Below, in pieces: positions 36,863 to 44,712 of a stretch of DNA of 64,000 nt. The stretch spans positions 1 to 64,000 of the IMG/VR virus record IMGVR_UViG_3300037246_001677; one strand, 5' to 3'. The position numbers and the translations under genes were made by a program. This stretch comes from a virus. Below the pieces are notes generated by a model. It was not told the DNA's origin and did no database searches. It worked only from the letters and a program-made list of their open reading frames with translations. The first letter of the stretch is position 1; each line of letters starts with the position of its first letter.

Positions 36863-37730
36863 TGGTGGTCAAATTGTAGAAAAGGGTTTCGGGTCGATTT
36901 ATGACTACGGTGACCAAGGTAAACCAACATCAGATTATTACTCAGTCATTGAGCAATCCCATTCTCGAACAGGAGAATCAAAAGGAACTTCTGCAAAAAC
37001 AGGACTGTTAGTCATTGGTCTTGCTTCTTGCTTAATAATCGGAAGCGCTTGGATCGGAATTAAATCTCTGCCTGATGTAAGTGATTTTGCTCATAAACTT
37101 CCATTCATTGAATTGTTTAAAGATCATCCTGAAATAATTGGCGCATCTCAGGAACTAAAACAAACACCTGGTTTTGATAACAGACCATCAGTCAATACCA
37201 AACCAATTGCACCTATATATCAAATTGATGCAATTATGAATGATGGAAATACTGTAAGAGTTGATGTAAAAGTTGAATTTGAAATACCAGAAGGTAATGC
37301 AGTTTCCAATGCAAGATTAGAATATATTGTAAGTATGTCAGTAAAAGAATTAATCACTCAATATAGTGCTGAAGAACTGTATAAATCAAATCGTGCTCAA
37401 CTTAACAGAATGATTATGAGTAAAATAACTCGAAGAGCACAAGAAACATTAACTGTTACAAATATAACATTACACTCTCTTGATTTATATTTCAATGCAA
37501 GAACAAAAGAAATATTCGATGCCAAAATAAATCAAGAACAACAGATTCTGAGATTCAAAAGTCAATTACAAATTACAAAAGCAAGACAGAAAGTCATGGC
37601 AGAAGAAATGAAAGCTGATTTATTTAACAGTAGAAAACAATGGGAGTTAGAACGAGAAAAATCAATCTATGAGGCTAAAACTAAAAAAATGGTTAATGAA
37701 ATTTTAAAGAAGAGAATGAATGATAAATAA
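36849..37730 (+). CDS. SPFH/band-7-like membrane protein
   Basis: 293 aa from MHKDDGGQ (TAGGAGGAAGT site). One transmembrane helix (about residues 58-80), then a region with MNDGNTVRVDVKVEFEIPEG and SAEELYKSNRAQLNRMI, fitting the prohibitin/SPFH domain, and a C-terminal Glu/Lys/Gln coiled coil. SPFH proteins form membrane-associated rings; a phage copy might shield the envelope or a membrane-bound complex. Medium confidence. Confidence 0.6.
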   Translation: MHKDDGGQIVEKGFGSIYDYGDQGKPTSDYYSVIEQSHSRTGESKGTSAKTGLLVIGLASCLIIGSAWIGIKSLPDVSDFAHKLPFIELFKDHPEIIGASQELKQTPGFDNRPSVNTKPIAPIYQIDAIMNDGNTVRVDVKVEFEIPEGNAVSNARLEYIVSMSVKELITQYSAEELYKSNRAQLNRMIMSKITRRAQETLTVTNITLHSLDLYFNARTKEIFDAKINQEQQILRFKSQLQITKARQKVMAEEMKADLFNSRKQWELEREKSIYEAKTKKMVNEILKKRMNDK

Positions 37731-37738
37731 CTTATAAT

Positions 37739-37823
37739 GGTGGGGGCATCAATGGTGATAATCTCGTTGGAAGCGAGTGGCGTGTAACAAGCGTAGCAGG
37801 TTCGATTCCTGTTCCCACCGCCA
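37739..37823 (+). tRNA. tRNA-Ser(GGA)
   Basis: 85 nt class II; loop TTGGAAG on CTCG/CGAG; acceptor GGTGGGG/TCCCACC; CCA encoded. Confidence 0.92.
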
Positions 37824-37842
37824 TAGAAAGGAGTTAATTAAA

Positions 37843-37968
37843 ATGGATCCTTATGTATTATCAGCTTTAATTTCTGCAATAGCAGTTGTTGTTGGAATAT
37901 ACTGTGGATCATCCAAGTGGTTTGATAAGATTATGAGGAATATAGGTGAATTGTTATTAAAAAAATAA
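37843..37968 (+). CDS. mini membrane protein
   Basis: 41 aa from MDPYVLSA (GAAAGGAGTTAATT site), one transmembrane helix. Confidence 0.5.
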   Translation: MDPYVLSALISAIAVVVGIYCGSSKWFDKIMRNIGELLLKK

Positions 37969-37987
37969 TGTGAAAGGATAAAGTAAA

Positions 37988-38161
37988 ATGAAATTTGTAG
38001 GCACCACCAAATACACTCTTATTGAAGTTAAAATAGAAGAAATGAGTTTGTTGACTAAACTATTAAGGTTAGATGATAAAACTATGAAGGGTGAGGGATT
38101 CTCTAATGCTGAAATTACATTATCACACACAATGCATAGAGATATTCTAAAGTATCAATAA
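37988..38161 (+). CDS. small hypothetical protein
   Basis: 57 aa (MKFVGTTKYT start), alpha/beta; GAAAGGATAAAG site. Confidence 0.55.
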   Translation: MKFVGTTKYTLIEVKIEEMSLLTKLLRLDDKTMKGEGFSNAEITLSHTMHRDILKYQ

Positions 38162-38171
38162 GGAAGTTAAA

Positions 38172-38399
38172 ATGGGTCAAGATTATTTAGACTTAGCAGA
38201 ATACATTATTAATGGAGTTAACATGGGAAAGAAGAAGAAAAAAGTGGTATTTGATAAAGAAAAATCTGATCTATACGGCAGTGCAAGGATTAAGATAGGT
38301 CGTAAGGGAGAGGTGTTTAAGGATAAGTCAAAATACTCACGTAAGAAAAAACATAGAAAGACTTTTGAGGAATTTATAAGGGAAAATGGAAATGATTAG
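38172..38399 (+). CDS. small basic protein
   Basis: 75 aa, Lys-rich middle (MGKKKKKVVF at residue 18 is an alternative start). AAGGAAGTTAAA site. Confidence 0.5.
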   Translation: MGQDYLDLAEYIINGVNMGKKKKKVVFDKEKSDLYGSARIKIGRKGEVFKDKSKYSRKKKHRKTFEEFIRENGND

Positions 38400-38508
38400 G
38401 AATTTTATTCTTGTGTTAAGTATTTTAATATGTGGTAGTGTAATAGGATTTATTGGGTATACTTCTTTATTCTATTATCTATTTGAGTATTTAAATGTGT
38501 CTATATAA
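38392..38508 (+). CDS. mini membrane protein
   Basis: 38 aa (MIRNFILVLS), two short hydrophobic stretches. Overlaps the preceding stop by 8 bp. The 129 bp after it contain no gene. Confidence 0.45.
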   Translation: MIRNFILVLSILICGSVIGFIGYTSLFYYLFEYLNVSI

Positions 38509-38637
38509 GAATACTTGTTCTTACCTATACGTGGAGTGTATATCTTCCCGCCGCGTCGCCGTGCTTATTATAACAAATTTTTAACATAATGTAAACAAAA
38601 TTTATTAAATATTTTAAAATAAATTGTAGGAAGAAAA

Positions 38638-38850
38638 ATGAAACACAAATGGAAATATGAAACAGTGGTAAGGATGGCTATGGGTGATAATCCACAAAGA
38701 CCACTTAAGATTTTAAGTATAAATTCTTATGGTTGGGATGAGCCATGGAGTGTTAGATTTATAGATGAATGTGGGGAACAGAAAGTAATAAAAATACCAG
38801 CAGAGTTGATAGAAAATTGTAAAAAAATTATTGTAAAGGAAAAAATGTGA
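38638..38850 (+). CDS. hypothetical protein
   Basis: 70 aa, SH3-like beta appearance (RPLKILSINSYGWDEPWSVRF). GTAGGAAGAAAA site. Confidence 0.5.
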   Translation: MKHKWKYETVVRMAMGDNPQRPLKILSINSYGWDEPWSVRFIDECGEQKVIKIPAELIENCKKIIVKEKM

Positions 38851-39074
38851 TGACGAACATAGAAAAATGGCCATGTTATATAATTTTTAATGATGATACG
38901 ATAGTTATTTTTAAAAGAGACATACCAAAGCATCTTTTCAAAATTGAAAAGAAAAAAGTTAAAGATTTCGGTATTATTGATAGAGGAAAATGGACATGCT
39001 GGAGCAATAAAGGAGAAAAACCAAATCCTTCAGTAGAATCAACATGTCTTATAAGAAAATTTTTATGTGTATAA
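38850..39074 (+). CDS. hypothetical protein
   Basis: 74 aa from the ATG in TGATG overlap with the upstream gene (AAAGGAAAAA site). Beta/alpha; unknown. Confidence 0.5.
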   Translation: MTNIEKWPCYIIFNDDTIVIFKRDIPKHLFKIEKKKVKDFGIIDRGKWTCWSNKGEKPNPSVESTCLIRKFLCV

Positions 39075-39091
39075 AAGGAAAAATGTAAAAA

Positions 39092-39712
39092 ATGAAGTAT
39101 GAAACAGCGTGGAAAATACAGGGGATGATTGATGATGTGTATTACAAATTCCATAGTGGAATAACATTCACTAGGTCAAAGGAATTTGATAATAATGATA
39201 TTTACAATACTTTTCTAATATCAGACACCCACTTCAATCACTACCCTAAAACATGGGACTGGCCCGCTAGACCAGAGGGTTGGGAACAAACTATAATAGA
39301 TAACTGGAACAGAGTTATCTTTAAAGATAGTAAAGTAATACATCTCGGTGATTTTGGTTTTGGCACCAAGGAAATGATAAAGAAGTCAAGAGATAAACTA
39401 AACGGTGAAATATATCTACTTAAAGGAAACCATGATAGACATGGTGCTAAGTGGTATGAAGATGTTGGCATAAAATTAATTAAGAAAAATTTTGCAATAC
39501 AAACATCAGGAGAGATTTTCGTATTTTCACACCGACCAATAAAGGATGAAATGCCAGATAAAATGGTTAACATTCATGGTCATTGTCATGAAAAGCGTGG
39601 GTTTATAACTGATAAACATATTCATATATCAGTTGAACAAACAAATTTCAAACCGATACAGTTTCCTGAATTGGTAATGAAGTGGAGAAAATTCGATTAT
39701 AAAACAAAATAA
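39092..39712 (+). CDS. calcineurin-like metallophosphoesterase
   Basis: 206 aa. Metal-site motifs in order: SDTHFNH (DxH), HLGDFG (GD), KGNHDRHG (GNHD), VFSHRP (H) and HGHCHEK (GHxH). Hydrolyses phosphomono- or diesters; phage relatives are often annotated as putative phosphatases. Single-base ATG overlap with the next gene. Confidence 0.9.
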   Translation: MKYETAWKIQGMIDDVYYKFHSGITFTRSKEFDNNDIYNTFLISDTHFNHYPKTWDWPARPEGWEQTIIDNWNRVIFKDSKVIHLGDFGFGTKEMIKKSRDKLNGEIYLLKGNHDRHGAKWYEDVGIKLIKKNFAIQTSGEIFVFSHRPIKDEMPDKMVNIHGHCHEKRGFITDKHIHISVEQTNFKPIQFPELVMKWRKFDYKTK

Positions 39713-40575
39713 TGGATTGGAAGAAGTTTACATTTACATCAGTTTTAGGTATAATAATAATATTAGCGTCATTTTTTATGATAACGGAGTCCGCCAGGTA
39801 CTACAATTTTTTTTATGATTCAGGAGCCTGGCAGCCATTGTTTTTGGCAAGTCTTTTAGAGGTATTCGTTTTGACTCTCGCTGCGATAAAAATAGGAACC
39901 AAAAGGACTTTTCACTTCATTCAAAAGATAATTATGATTAGTGTTTTTGCCATAATAATCACAGCAGCTGGTATTCAAGCAATTAACCCAACGTTGGAAA
40001 GCATTGAAATAGTTTCAAAACAAGAAGCACTTTCTGACATTTTAAAAGAAGAATATAAAACCCTACAGCAAGATCGCGTTGTTTTTGAAAAACAGAAACA
40101 GCGACGTAACACTGCGATCGCGGCGGCTGAAAGAAGAAAAATAGTAAAGGATTTGAAGGAGCTGTTTAACCAGGATATCAAGACAGACAAAGGTCGAGTA
40201 GCCCTATTAAATATTTTACTCTTATTTATGATTAGGTTTATAGTTCAGTTATCAAATGTTTTTTGTGCGTCAATGTTAGGTGTTTATTTTAGAGATAGAA
40301 AAACTGAAATAAAGGAGAAACGCACTATGAAATGGAACATTTTAAAGTTTTTTAAAAAGAAACAAAAAGTAGAAGAGCAAAAAGTAGAACAGCAAAAAGA
40401 ACAATTGACACCACGTCAATTTGTTTTATCTAAATTTCCAAATGCGGTTTGTATGAAATCTGATGCGTTTGGAGAAGGAAAATATATCATATCAAAAGGT
40501 TCTGAAAAAATATCTATTGGTAGATCAAAAACAAAGGCTTGGAGACAAGCCAGTCATAATTTGAAAGGAAAATAA
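39712..40575 (+). CDS. multi-pass membrane protein with coiled coil
   Basis: 287 aa. Three N-terminal transmembrane helices (about 8-24, 42-60, 70-92), a charged coiled coil (100-150), a fourth helix (160-190) and a soluble C-terminal domain (235-287) after a KVEEQKVEQQKEQ linker. No family recognised. Might be envelope-acting (immunity or lysis control). Confidence 0.6.
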   Translation: MDWKKFTFTSVLGIIIILASFFMITESARYYNFFYDSGAWQPLFLASLLEVFVLTLAAIKIGTKRTFHFIQKIIMISVFAIIITAAGIQAINPTLESIEIVSKQEALSDILKEEYKTLQQDRVVFEKQKQRRNTAIAAAERRKIVKDLKELFNQDIKTDKGRVALLNILLLFMIRFIVQLSNVFCASMLGVYFRDRKTEIKEKRTMKWNILKFFKKKQKVEEQKVEQQKEQLTPRQFVLSKFPNAVCMKSDAFGEGKYIISKGSEKISIGRSKTKAWRQASHNLKGK

Positions 40576-40576
40576 A

Positions 40577-40795
40577 ATGGTACACGGCGAAGTATGTCCA
40601 ATATGTAATTCAAAAAATACAGGTGATGGTGAAATGAGTTATACTTATGATGATCCAGCAAAGGTAGCAGCAACCTGGAGTTGTCAGGATTGTGGGGCTA
40701 TTTATAGTGTGATCTATAAAGCAGAAAAAATGGAAATTGAAAAATTTATAGAAGAGGAAGATGAATGGGAACCAGAATATGAGGTAACTTTATGA
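40577..40795 (+). CDS. zinc-ribbon protein
   Basis: 72 aa: CPICNS and CQDCGA pairs; acidic tail. Overlaps the next gene by ATGA. Confidence 0.6.
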   Translation: MVHGEVCPICNSKNTGDGEMSYTYDDPAKVAATWSCQDCGAIYSVIYKAEKMEIEKFIEEEDEWEPEYEVTL

Positions 40796-41193
40796 GCAAA
40801 GTCATTGGAATAATAGGCTCACGGAGACGTGATGCTGACGAGGATTACCACCAAGTTTACAATGAGTTTAAAAAGTGGTATGATAAGGGTGATAAAATTT
40901 GTTCCGGTGGATGTCCAAAAGGTGGAGATCGTTTTGCTGAGATAATTGCCAGAAAAATGGGTTTGACTAAGGAAAATGGTGGTTTGATAATTCATTATCC
41001 TAAGAAACCCCGTCCCGGTTCACCAAGGTGGGCATGGGCAAAAGTAAACTTTGAAAGAAATACTTTGGTAGCAAACGACTCAGATATTATAATAGCTTGT
41101 GTTGCTCCTGATAGGACAGGTGGAACGGAAGATACGATAAAAAAATTCCTAAAGAAAACCACAGGATCGGAAGTTAAAACAAGGATAGTGTAA
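40792..41193 (+). CDS. SLOG-family (YspA-like) nucleotide-binding protein
   Basis: 133 aa. N-terminal VIGIIGSR and central CSGGCPKGGDRFAE match the SLOG/DprA-like Rossmann fold of the DUF2493/YspA type. SLOG domains bind nucleotides or derivatives such as ADP-ribose-related ligands; role in the phage unknown. Coupled to both neighbours. Confidence 0.75.
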   Translation: MSKVIGIIGSRRRDADEDYHQVYNEFKKWYDKGDKICSGGCPKGGDRFAEIIARKMGLTKENGGLIIHYPKKPRPGSPRWAWAKVNFERNTLVANDSDIIIACVAPDRTGGTEDTIKKFLKKTTGSEVKTRIV

Positions 41194-41390
41194 TGTTTGA
41201 AGATTTAATAAAAGACAAACCAGAAAAAGAGAAACCAGAAAAAATTGATAAAGATCATTTTATAAAAATTTTATCGGATAACGTAAGACAGAAACAAAAA
41301 ATTATAGATGATCTTATATCTGAGCTAACAAAAAAACAAGTTACTATTGATGGTATGAGAAAAGAAATAGATTATTTAACAGACCTATAA
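41193..41390 (+). CDS. coiled-coil protein
   Basis: 65 aa, entirely Lys/Glu helix; TAATG overlap with the SLOG gene. Stop abuts the following tRNA-like gene. Confidence 0.5.
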   Translation: MFEDLIKDKPEKEKPEKIDKDHFIKILSDNVRQKQKIIDDLISELTKKQVTIDGMRKEIDYLTDL

Positions 41391-41502
41391 GCGGCGATGG
41401 TGTAACCCGATAAATAGTTTTTATGAGGAATCTATTTTGATGGGGAGGTAGCACACTCGCTGTCCAAGCGGGAGGTGGGGTTCGATCCCCCGAGTCGCTC
41501 CA
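41391..41502 (+). ncRNA. tRNA-Gly-like element with D-loop insertion
   Basis: 112 nt ending CTCCA like the other Gly tRNAs. GCGGC/GTCGC acceptor core, T arm GTGGGG-TTCGATC-CCCC and anticodon arm CTCGC/GCGGG with loop TGTCCAA. About 45 nt (a GATAAATAG/CTATTTTGAT hairpin) are inserted in the D loop and position 33 is G. Likely non-functional or specially processed. Confidence 0.55.
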
Positions 41503-41524
41503 AAAGAAAAGAAAGGAAAACAAA

Positions 41525-41698
41525 ATGTTAGTCATAGTTAAAGAACGAGGTGATATTAGGGAAAAAATGGGTATATTACAAATCGACGATGAGCATAAAG
41601 AAATAACTATTATTCAACATCCGAATTTTGAAGAAGGTGACACCCATCATATTTCAATGTTAAATCATTTAGTTAAATCTATGAGAAAGGATAAATAA
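41525..41698 (+). CDS. small hypothetical protein
   Basis: 57 aa (MLVIVKERGD start), beta-hairpin then helix with His pair; GAAAGGAAAACAAA site. Confidence 0.55.
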   Translation: MLVIVKERGDIREKMGILQIDDEHKEITIIQHPNFEEGDTHHISMLNHLVKSMRKDK

Positions 41699-41940
41699 TG
41701 ACTAAAGGAATAATCGCCATAAGAGAAGTAAAGTCAAATCAGACTATGCTATCACTTGAAGATTATAATGTTAGAGCAAATGCTGAAAAATTTGCAGCAG
41801 ACTATCTTCAAGACAAATGGGATCAAGAAGGCCAAGCCACTAGATGGATGTGGTATGCTGGTTACTTCGTTTTGGGATGTTTCTTTTGGGAAACACTACC
41901 GTTGATGATAGGATTAATAACATTTTTTATAAACTTATAA
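41698..41940 (+). CDS. small membrane protein
   Basis: 80 aa; soluble N-terminal half then two hydrophobic helices (WYAGYFVLGCFFW, LPLMIGLITFFI). TAATG coupling upstream; stop abuts tRNA-Ser(GCU). Confidence 0.55.
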   Translation: MTKGIIAIREVKSNQTMLSLEDYNVRANAEKFAADYLQDKWDQEGQATRWMWYAGYFVLGCFFWETLPLMIGLITFFINL

Positions 41941-42029
41941 GGCGAGGTAGACAGATGGGAGAGTCAAGCGGTTTGCTAAACCGTTCAGCGGTAACACGTT
42001 TGCAGGTTCGAGTCCTGTTCTCGCCGCCA
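41941..42029 (+). tRNA. tRNA-Ser(GCU)
   Basis: 89 nt class II; loop TTGCTAA on GCGGT/ACCGT; acceptor GGCGAGG/TCTCGCC; CCA encoded. Confidence 0.93.
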
Positions 42030-42046
42030 CTTTATAAAGGAACATG

Positions 42047-42226
42047 ATGGAAGATAATGAAAAAGTAATTAAAGCAGCAGTCAATATTATTGTTGAATCA
42101 ATATTAAATCTTATTCAAGATGATCCACATCTATGGAGTAAAAGACCATGTTCAACATGCAGAGCTGTTTCTTCTATAATTGGCAAACCATTTGGTTGTG
42201 TTCTTAAAGCCGTTAAAAAGGAATAA
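42047..42226 (+). CDS. hypothetical protein
   Basis: 59 aa from MEDNEKVI (AAAGGAACATG site); CSTC pair. Unknown. Confidence 0.5.
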   Translation: MEDNEKVIKAAVNIIVESILNLIQDDPHLWSKRPCSTCRAVSSIIGKPFGCVLKAVKKE

Positions 42227-42227
42227 A

Positions 42228-42452
42228 ATGAGAGAATTAATATTATTACCAATACTTCTTTTAATTGTTAGTTGTTGTACACCAGACAAACCAGTTGCAG
42301 CCATTAAACCATTTCATTACAATAGAAATATAATTTGGAAAGCCTATGACTGTGACTGTAATAAAGATATAGATTATTGGCAACACTATGATGAAAATGG
42401 TAAATTTGGAAGTAAAATATATACGAAAGGAAACGAAGGAAAATGCGAATAA
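42228..42452 (+). CDS. small lipoprotein
   Basis: 74 aa from MRELILLP (AAAAAGGAATAAA site). Signal peptide LLPILLLIVSCC with lipobox LIVSC; Cys-containing mature part. Exported to the host envelope if Gram-negative; could mediate exclusion or lysis timing. Confidence 0.6.
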   Translation: MRELILLPILLLIVSCCTPDKPVAAIKPFHYNRNIIWKAYDCDCNKDIDYWQHYDENGKFGSKIYTKGNEGKCE

Positions 42453-42464
42453 TAAAATGTAGAG

Positions 42465-42580
42465 AAAAGGGCGGCCCGTAGATTAAAGCACCGCCATAGA
42501 GCATTGCTAGAGCGCCTCCATGTGGCTTTCAGACAACATATAACCGATTAATGTTGATTTAAAACCACAAAATGGGAGGT
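42465..42580 (+). ncRNA. structured RNA G
   Basis: Gene-free 130 nt: GGCGG/CCGCC hairpin, then CCATxTGG...CCACAAAATGG enclosing CAACAT/ATGTTG. Immediately upstream of the 104-aa gene; its last stem overlaps the GGGAGG ribosome site, which suggests translational control. Confidence 0.4.
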
Positions 42581-42585
42581 CAAAA

Positions 42586-42900
42586 ATGACTTATAAAGAA
42601 TTAAAATTAAAGATAAAACAAGAGCAGAAAGCATTGGCAAGAGCAATCAGAAAAGGTAAAAGCGCAAGAAAACCAAGTAATCGTAACGAGGAAAACATTG
42701 GTTTTTATGAAGCACTTTTCTGGAATAGAATTAACTATAGATACAATCACATTGTGTATTGTAATATGTTTAACAGAACACCGTATGAAAAAATTGAGCA
42801 ACCCAGAGAATGGAATACAGCCAATAAACATCGGCTCGATACAATTAGAAAAGAATGGGAGTCCTTGCTTGATGAGCAAATTATTTGTGACAATTCGTAA
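42586..42900 (+). CDS. hypothetical protein
   Basis: 104 aa, basic helical N-terminus, Arg-rich. GGGAGGTCAAAA site. Overlaps the Pth2-like gene by 29 bp. Confidence 0.55.
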   Translation: MTYKELKLKIKQEQKALARAIRKGKSARKPSNRNEENIGFYEALFWNRINYRYNHIVYCNMFNRTPYEKIEQPREWNTANKHRLDTIRKEWESLLDEQIICDNS

Positions 42901-43165
42901 GGACCTAAGTCATTCACAACGGGCAGTTCAAGCAGGCCATGCTGTGGCAGAGTATATGCTTAACTGCCCGAATAGCAGTTGGAGGAATCAAACCCTTATC
43001 TATCTGGGAGTTAAAGGTTTGACCCAACTGGAAAATTTAAAAATGAAATTGAGACTACGTGGTACTAAGTTCGTGGAATTTAAGGAACCGGATATTGGCA
43101 ATCAAACCACAGCAATAGCTAGTGATATAGATGATCCAATATTCAATAAATTAAATCTGTTATAA
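42872..43165 (+). CDS. Pth2-like peptidyl-tRNA hydrolase
   Basis: 97 aa from MSKLFVTIRK. Signature RKDLSHSQRAVQAGHAVAEYML matches the Pth2/PTRHD1 family (R-x-DL...K/R-x-x-Q-x-x-HA), which releases peptides from peptidyl-tRNA; about 20 residues shorter than archaeal Pth2. The K of the family GK motif is replaced. Its stop is 1 bp before the suppressor tRNA. Fits the tRNA-rich setting. Confidence 0.7.
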   Translation: MSKLFVTIRKDLSHSQRAVQAGHAVAEYMLNCPNSSWRNQTLIYLGVKGLTQLENLKMKLRLRGTKFVEFKEPDIGNQTTAIASDIDDPIFNKLNLL

Positions 43166-43239
43166 TGGTCAGTAGTTCAGTGGCAGAACGGGTGATTCTA
43201 AACCACCGGTCGTGGGTTCAATTCCCACCTGGCCATCCA
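43166..43239 (+). tRNA. suppressor tRNA (CUA, reads UAG)
   Basis: 74 nt. Acceptor TGGTCAG/CTGGCCA (U1-A72 as in tRNA-Gln), D arm GTTC/GAAC, anticodon stem GGTG/CACC with an A-C closing mismatch, loop TTCTAAA with U33 and anticodon CTA, T arm GTGGG-TTCAATT-CCCAC, T73, CCA. Reads amber codons. Amino acid uncertain (Gln-like acceptor end, but no G73). Confidence 0.85.
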
Positions 43240-43256
43240 AAAAGGAGAAAGTAAAA

Positions 43257-43448
43257 ATGAGAATGAGTCAAAGAATGATGGATTCATTGGATAGATGGAT
43301 AACCGGAAATTATGGTGAGGATCAATTTAAGGATGAAGAGGAAGAAGATGAATTTTGTGATGAAGACTGCAGTAAATGTAAAATGAAAGTTAACTACACT
43401 ATGTTCGATCAAGAGGATGATGGGGACATAGGGCCAAAACCGTTCTAA
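43257..43448 (+). CDS. small acidic Cys protein
   Basis: 63 aa from MRMSQRMM (AAAAAGGAGAAAG site); poly-Asp/Glu segment followed by CDEDCSKCK. Confidence 0.5.
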   Translation: MRMSQRMMDSLDRWITGNYGEDQFKDEEEEDEFCDEDCSKCKMKVNYTMFDQEDDGDIGPKPF

Positions 43449-43462
43449 AAAGGAGGTAAAAT

Positions 43463-43579
43463 ATGTTACAAAGTGATTTTGGAACCCTAGCTAATTTATT
43501 AATTATGGTGGGAGCATTAGCATTTTTAATATACATGACTATTGGTTATGGTGGTGCTTTGAATGTCCCATTTCTATAA
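43463..43579 (+). CDS. mini membrane protein
   Basis: 38 aa (MLQSDFGTLA), one transmembrane helix; AAAGGAGGTAAA site. Confidence 0.5.
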   Translation: MLQSDFGTLANLLIMVGALAFLIYMTIGYGGALNVPFL

Positions 43580-43596
43580 GGAGATAAAAGACTAAA

Positions 43597-44061
43597 ATGT
43601 TTGAACCAAAAATATATGTGGCTAGTGATCGAGAAGGTTGTGTAATGAAACAAGAAATTGTACAACATCTCACTACAACAAACAAACAATATTCAATAGA
43701 AGATATTGGACCGAAACTTGGGGAAGATATTGATTTCCCAACCCACGCTTTAATGATTGCTGATTTAGTTAAGGAAAATCCAGGTGAGCATTTTGGAGTA
43801 CTCATAAGTACAACTGGAAATGAAATGGCCGTTGCCGCAAATAAGATAAAAGACATTAGAGCGGTTGTTTGCTGGAACATACAGACTGCTGAACAAGGTA
43901 GAAAAATACTCGATGCTAACATAATATGTATACCAGCCGATATAACAACTCAAGACAGCCCACTTAAAATTATAGATGCGTTTATAAAAAGAGGCGCGTC
44001 TAAAAACATGAAACATTTTAGGAGAAGATGGTTATTAGAAAAATTAGTTGATGCCTTGTAG
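43597..44061 (+). CDS. rpiB: ribose-5-phosphate isomerase B-like protein
   Basis: 154 aa. Matches RpiB/LacAB: VASDREGCVMKQEI (DxxG phosphate site), DIDFPTHA, the GVLISTTGNEMAVAANK catalytic block (usual C-G-T-G is S-T-T-G here) and IRAVVCWN. Interconverts ribulose-5-P and ribose-5-P, the precursor of PRPP used by PncB. Catalytic Cys replaced by Ser, so activity is uncertain. Stop TAG lies inside tRNA-Gln. Confidence 0.85.
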   Translation: MFEPKIYVASDREGCVMKQEIVQHLTTTNKQYSIEDIGPKLGEDIDFPTHALMIADLVKENPGEHFGVLISTTGNEMAVAANKIKDIRAVVCWNIQTAEQGRKILDANIICIPADITTQDSPLKIIDAFIKRGASKNMKHFRRRWLLEKLVDAL

Positions 44062-44126
44062 TGTAACGGTAGCACACAACACTCTGAATGTTGCGGGTAT
44101 AGGTTCGAATCCTATCAGGGCAGCCA
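44052..44126 (+). tRNA. tRNA-Gln(CUG)
   Basis: Loop CTCTGAA on CAACA/TGTTG; acceptor TGCCTTG/CAGGGCA (U1-A72), G73; CCA encoded. Overlaps the RpiB gene by 10 bp. Last tRNA of the array. Confidence 0.93.
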
Positions 44127-44133
44127 CTTTTAA

Positions 44134-44157
44134 AGGGAGCATTGGCTTCCTTTTTTT
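44134..44157 (+). terminator. intrinsic terminator of tRNA array
   Basis: GGGAGC/GCTTCC stem, ATTG loop, seven T. Confidence 0.8.
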
Positions 44158-44160
44158 ATG

Positions 44161-44189
44161 TTTACAACTAATTGAATTTGTTGTATAAT
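44161..44189 (+). promoter_or_regulatory. promoter of clamp/clamp-loader operon
   Basis: TTTACA, 17 bp, TATAAT. Confidence 0.85.
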
Positions 44190-44217
44190 ATTAGAAAATA
44201 TGTAAGGAGTTTTGGAA

Positions 44218-44709
44218 ATGAATAAAATTCTGTTGAAGTTGTTTAAAAAATACTTTATCTTTAAAATTCAGAGCGAGTGGAAAGAAGAGTTAAAAGAAAT
44301 AGATGAAGTTAAATTAAAAAAGTGGATGGACGACGAACTGCTTTTGAAAATAGATATTTCCTCAAAAGAAATACTAGAAAAATTGAGAGAAGAAATAAAA
44401 GATAAATGGGAATATATTCTATGGTATGATATAAACAATTTTATAGAGGACTGTAAAGAAGAGAAAGAAAAAGAGAAAGAAAAAGAGGATGAATGGAACA
44501 CAGAAACAAATATAGACGATGGAAAAACTATGTTGATTTGTCCAGACGCAGATGAAAATTGTTCTGAATGTGATCACCAAAAACCACATCTTTATAATAG
44601 TGAATGTGATACAGAATGTGATATTTCAGATATTCGTAAAAAATGTGAAGTATGGGAATTAGAAGAAGAAAGCTTAGAACAAGAAGTAAAAGAAACAGGG
44701 GGAGTATGA
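44218..44709 (+). CDS. acidic coiled-coil protein with Cys-rich end
   Basis: 164 aa from MNKILLKL (TAAGGAGTTTTGG site). Helical N-terminal 80 residues, Glu/Lys run, then a Cys-rich segment (CPDADENCSECDHQ, CDTECD). Leads the replication operon; function unknown. Confidence 0.6.
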   Translation: MNKILLKLFKKYFIFKIQSEWKEELKEIDEVKLKKWMDDELLLKIDISSKEILEKLREEIKDKWEYILWYDINNFIEDCKEEKEKEKEKEDEWNTETNIDDGKTMLICPDADENCSECDHQKPHLYNSECDTECDISDIRKKCEVWELEEESLEQEVKETGGV

Positions 44710-44712
44710 CTT

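Noticed and set aside
42698-42871. Longer start for the Pth2-like gene
   Set aside because: Extension is out of family and lies entirely within the coding frame of the upstream gene.
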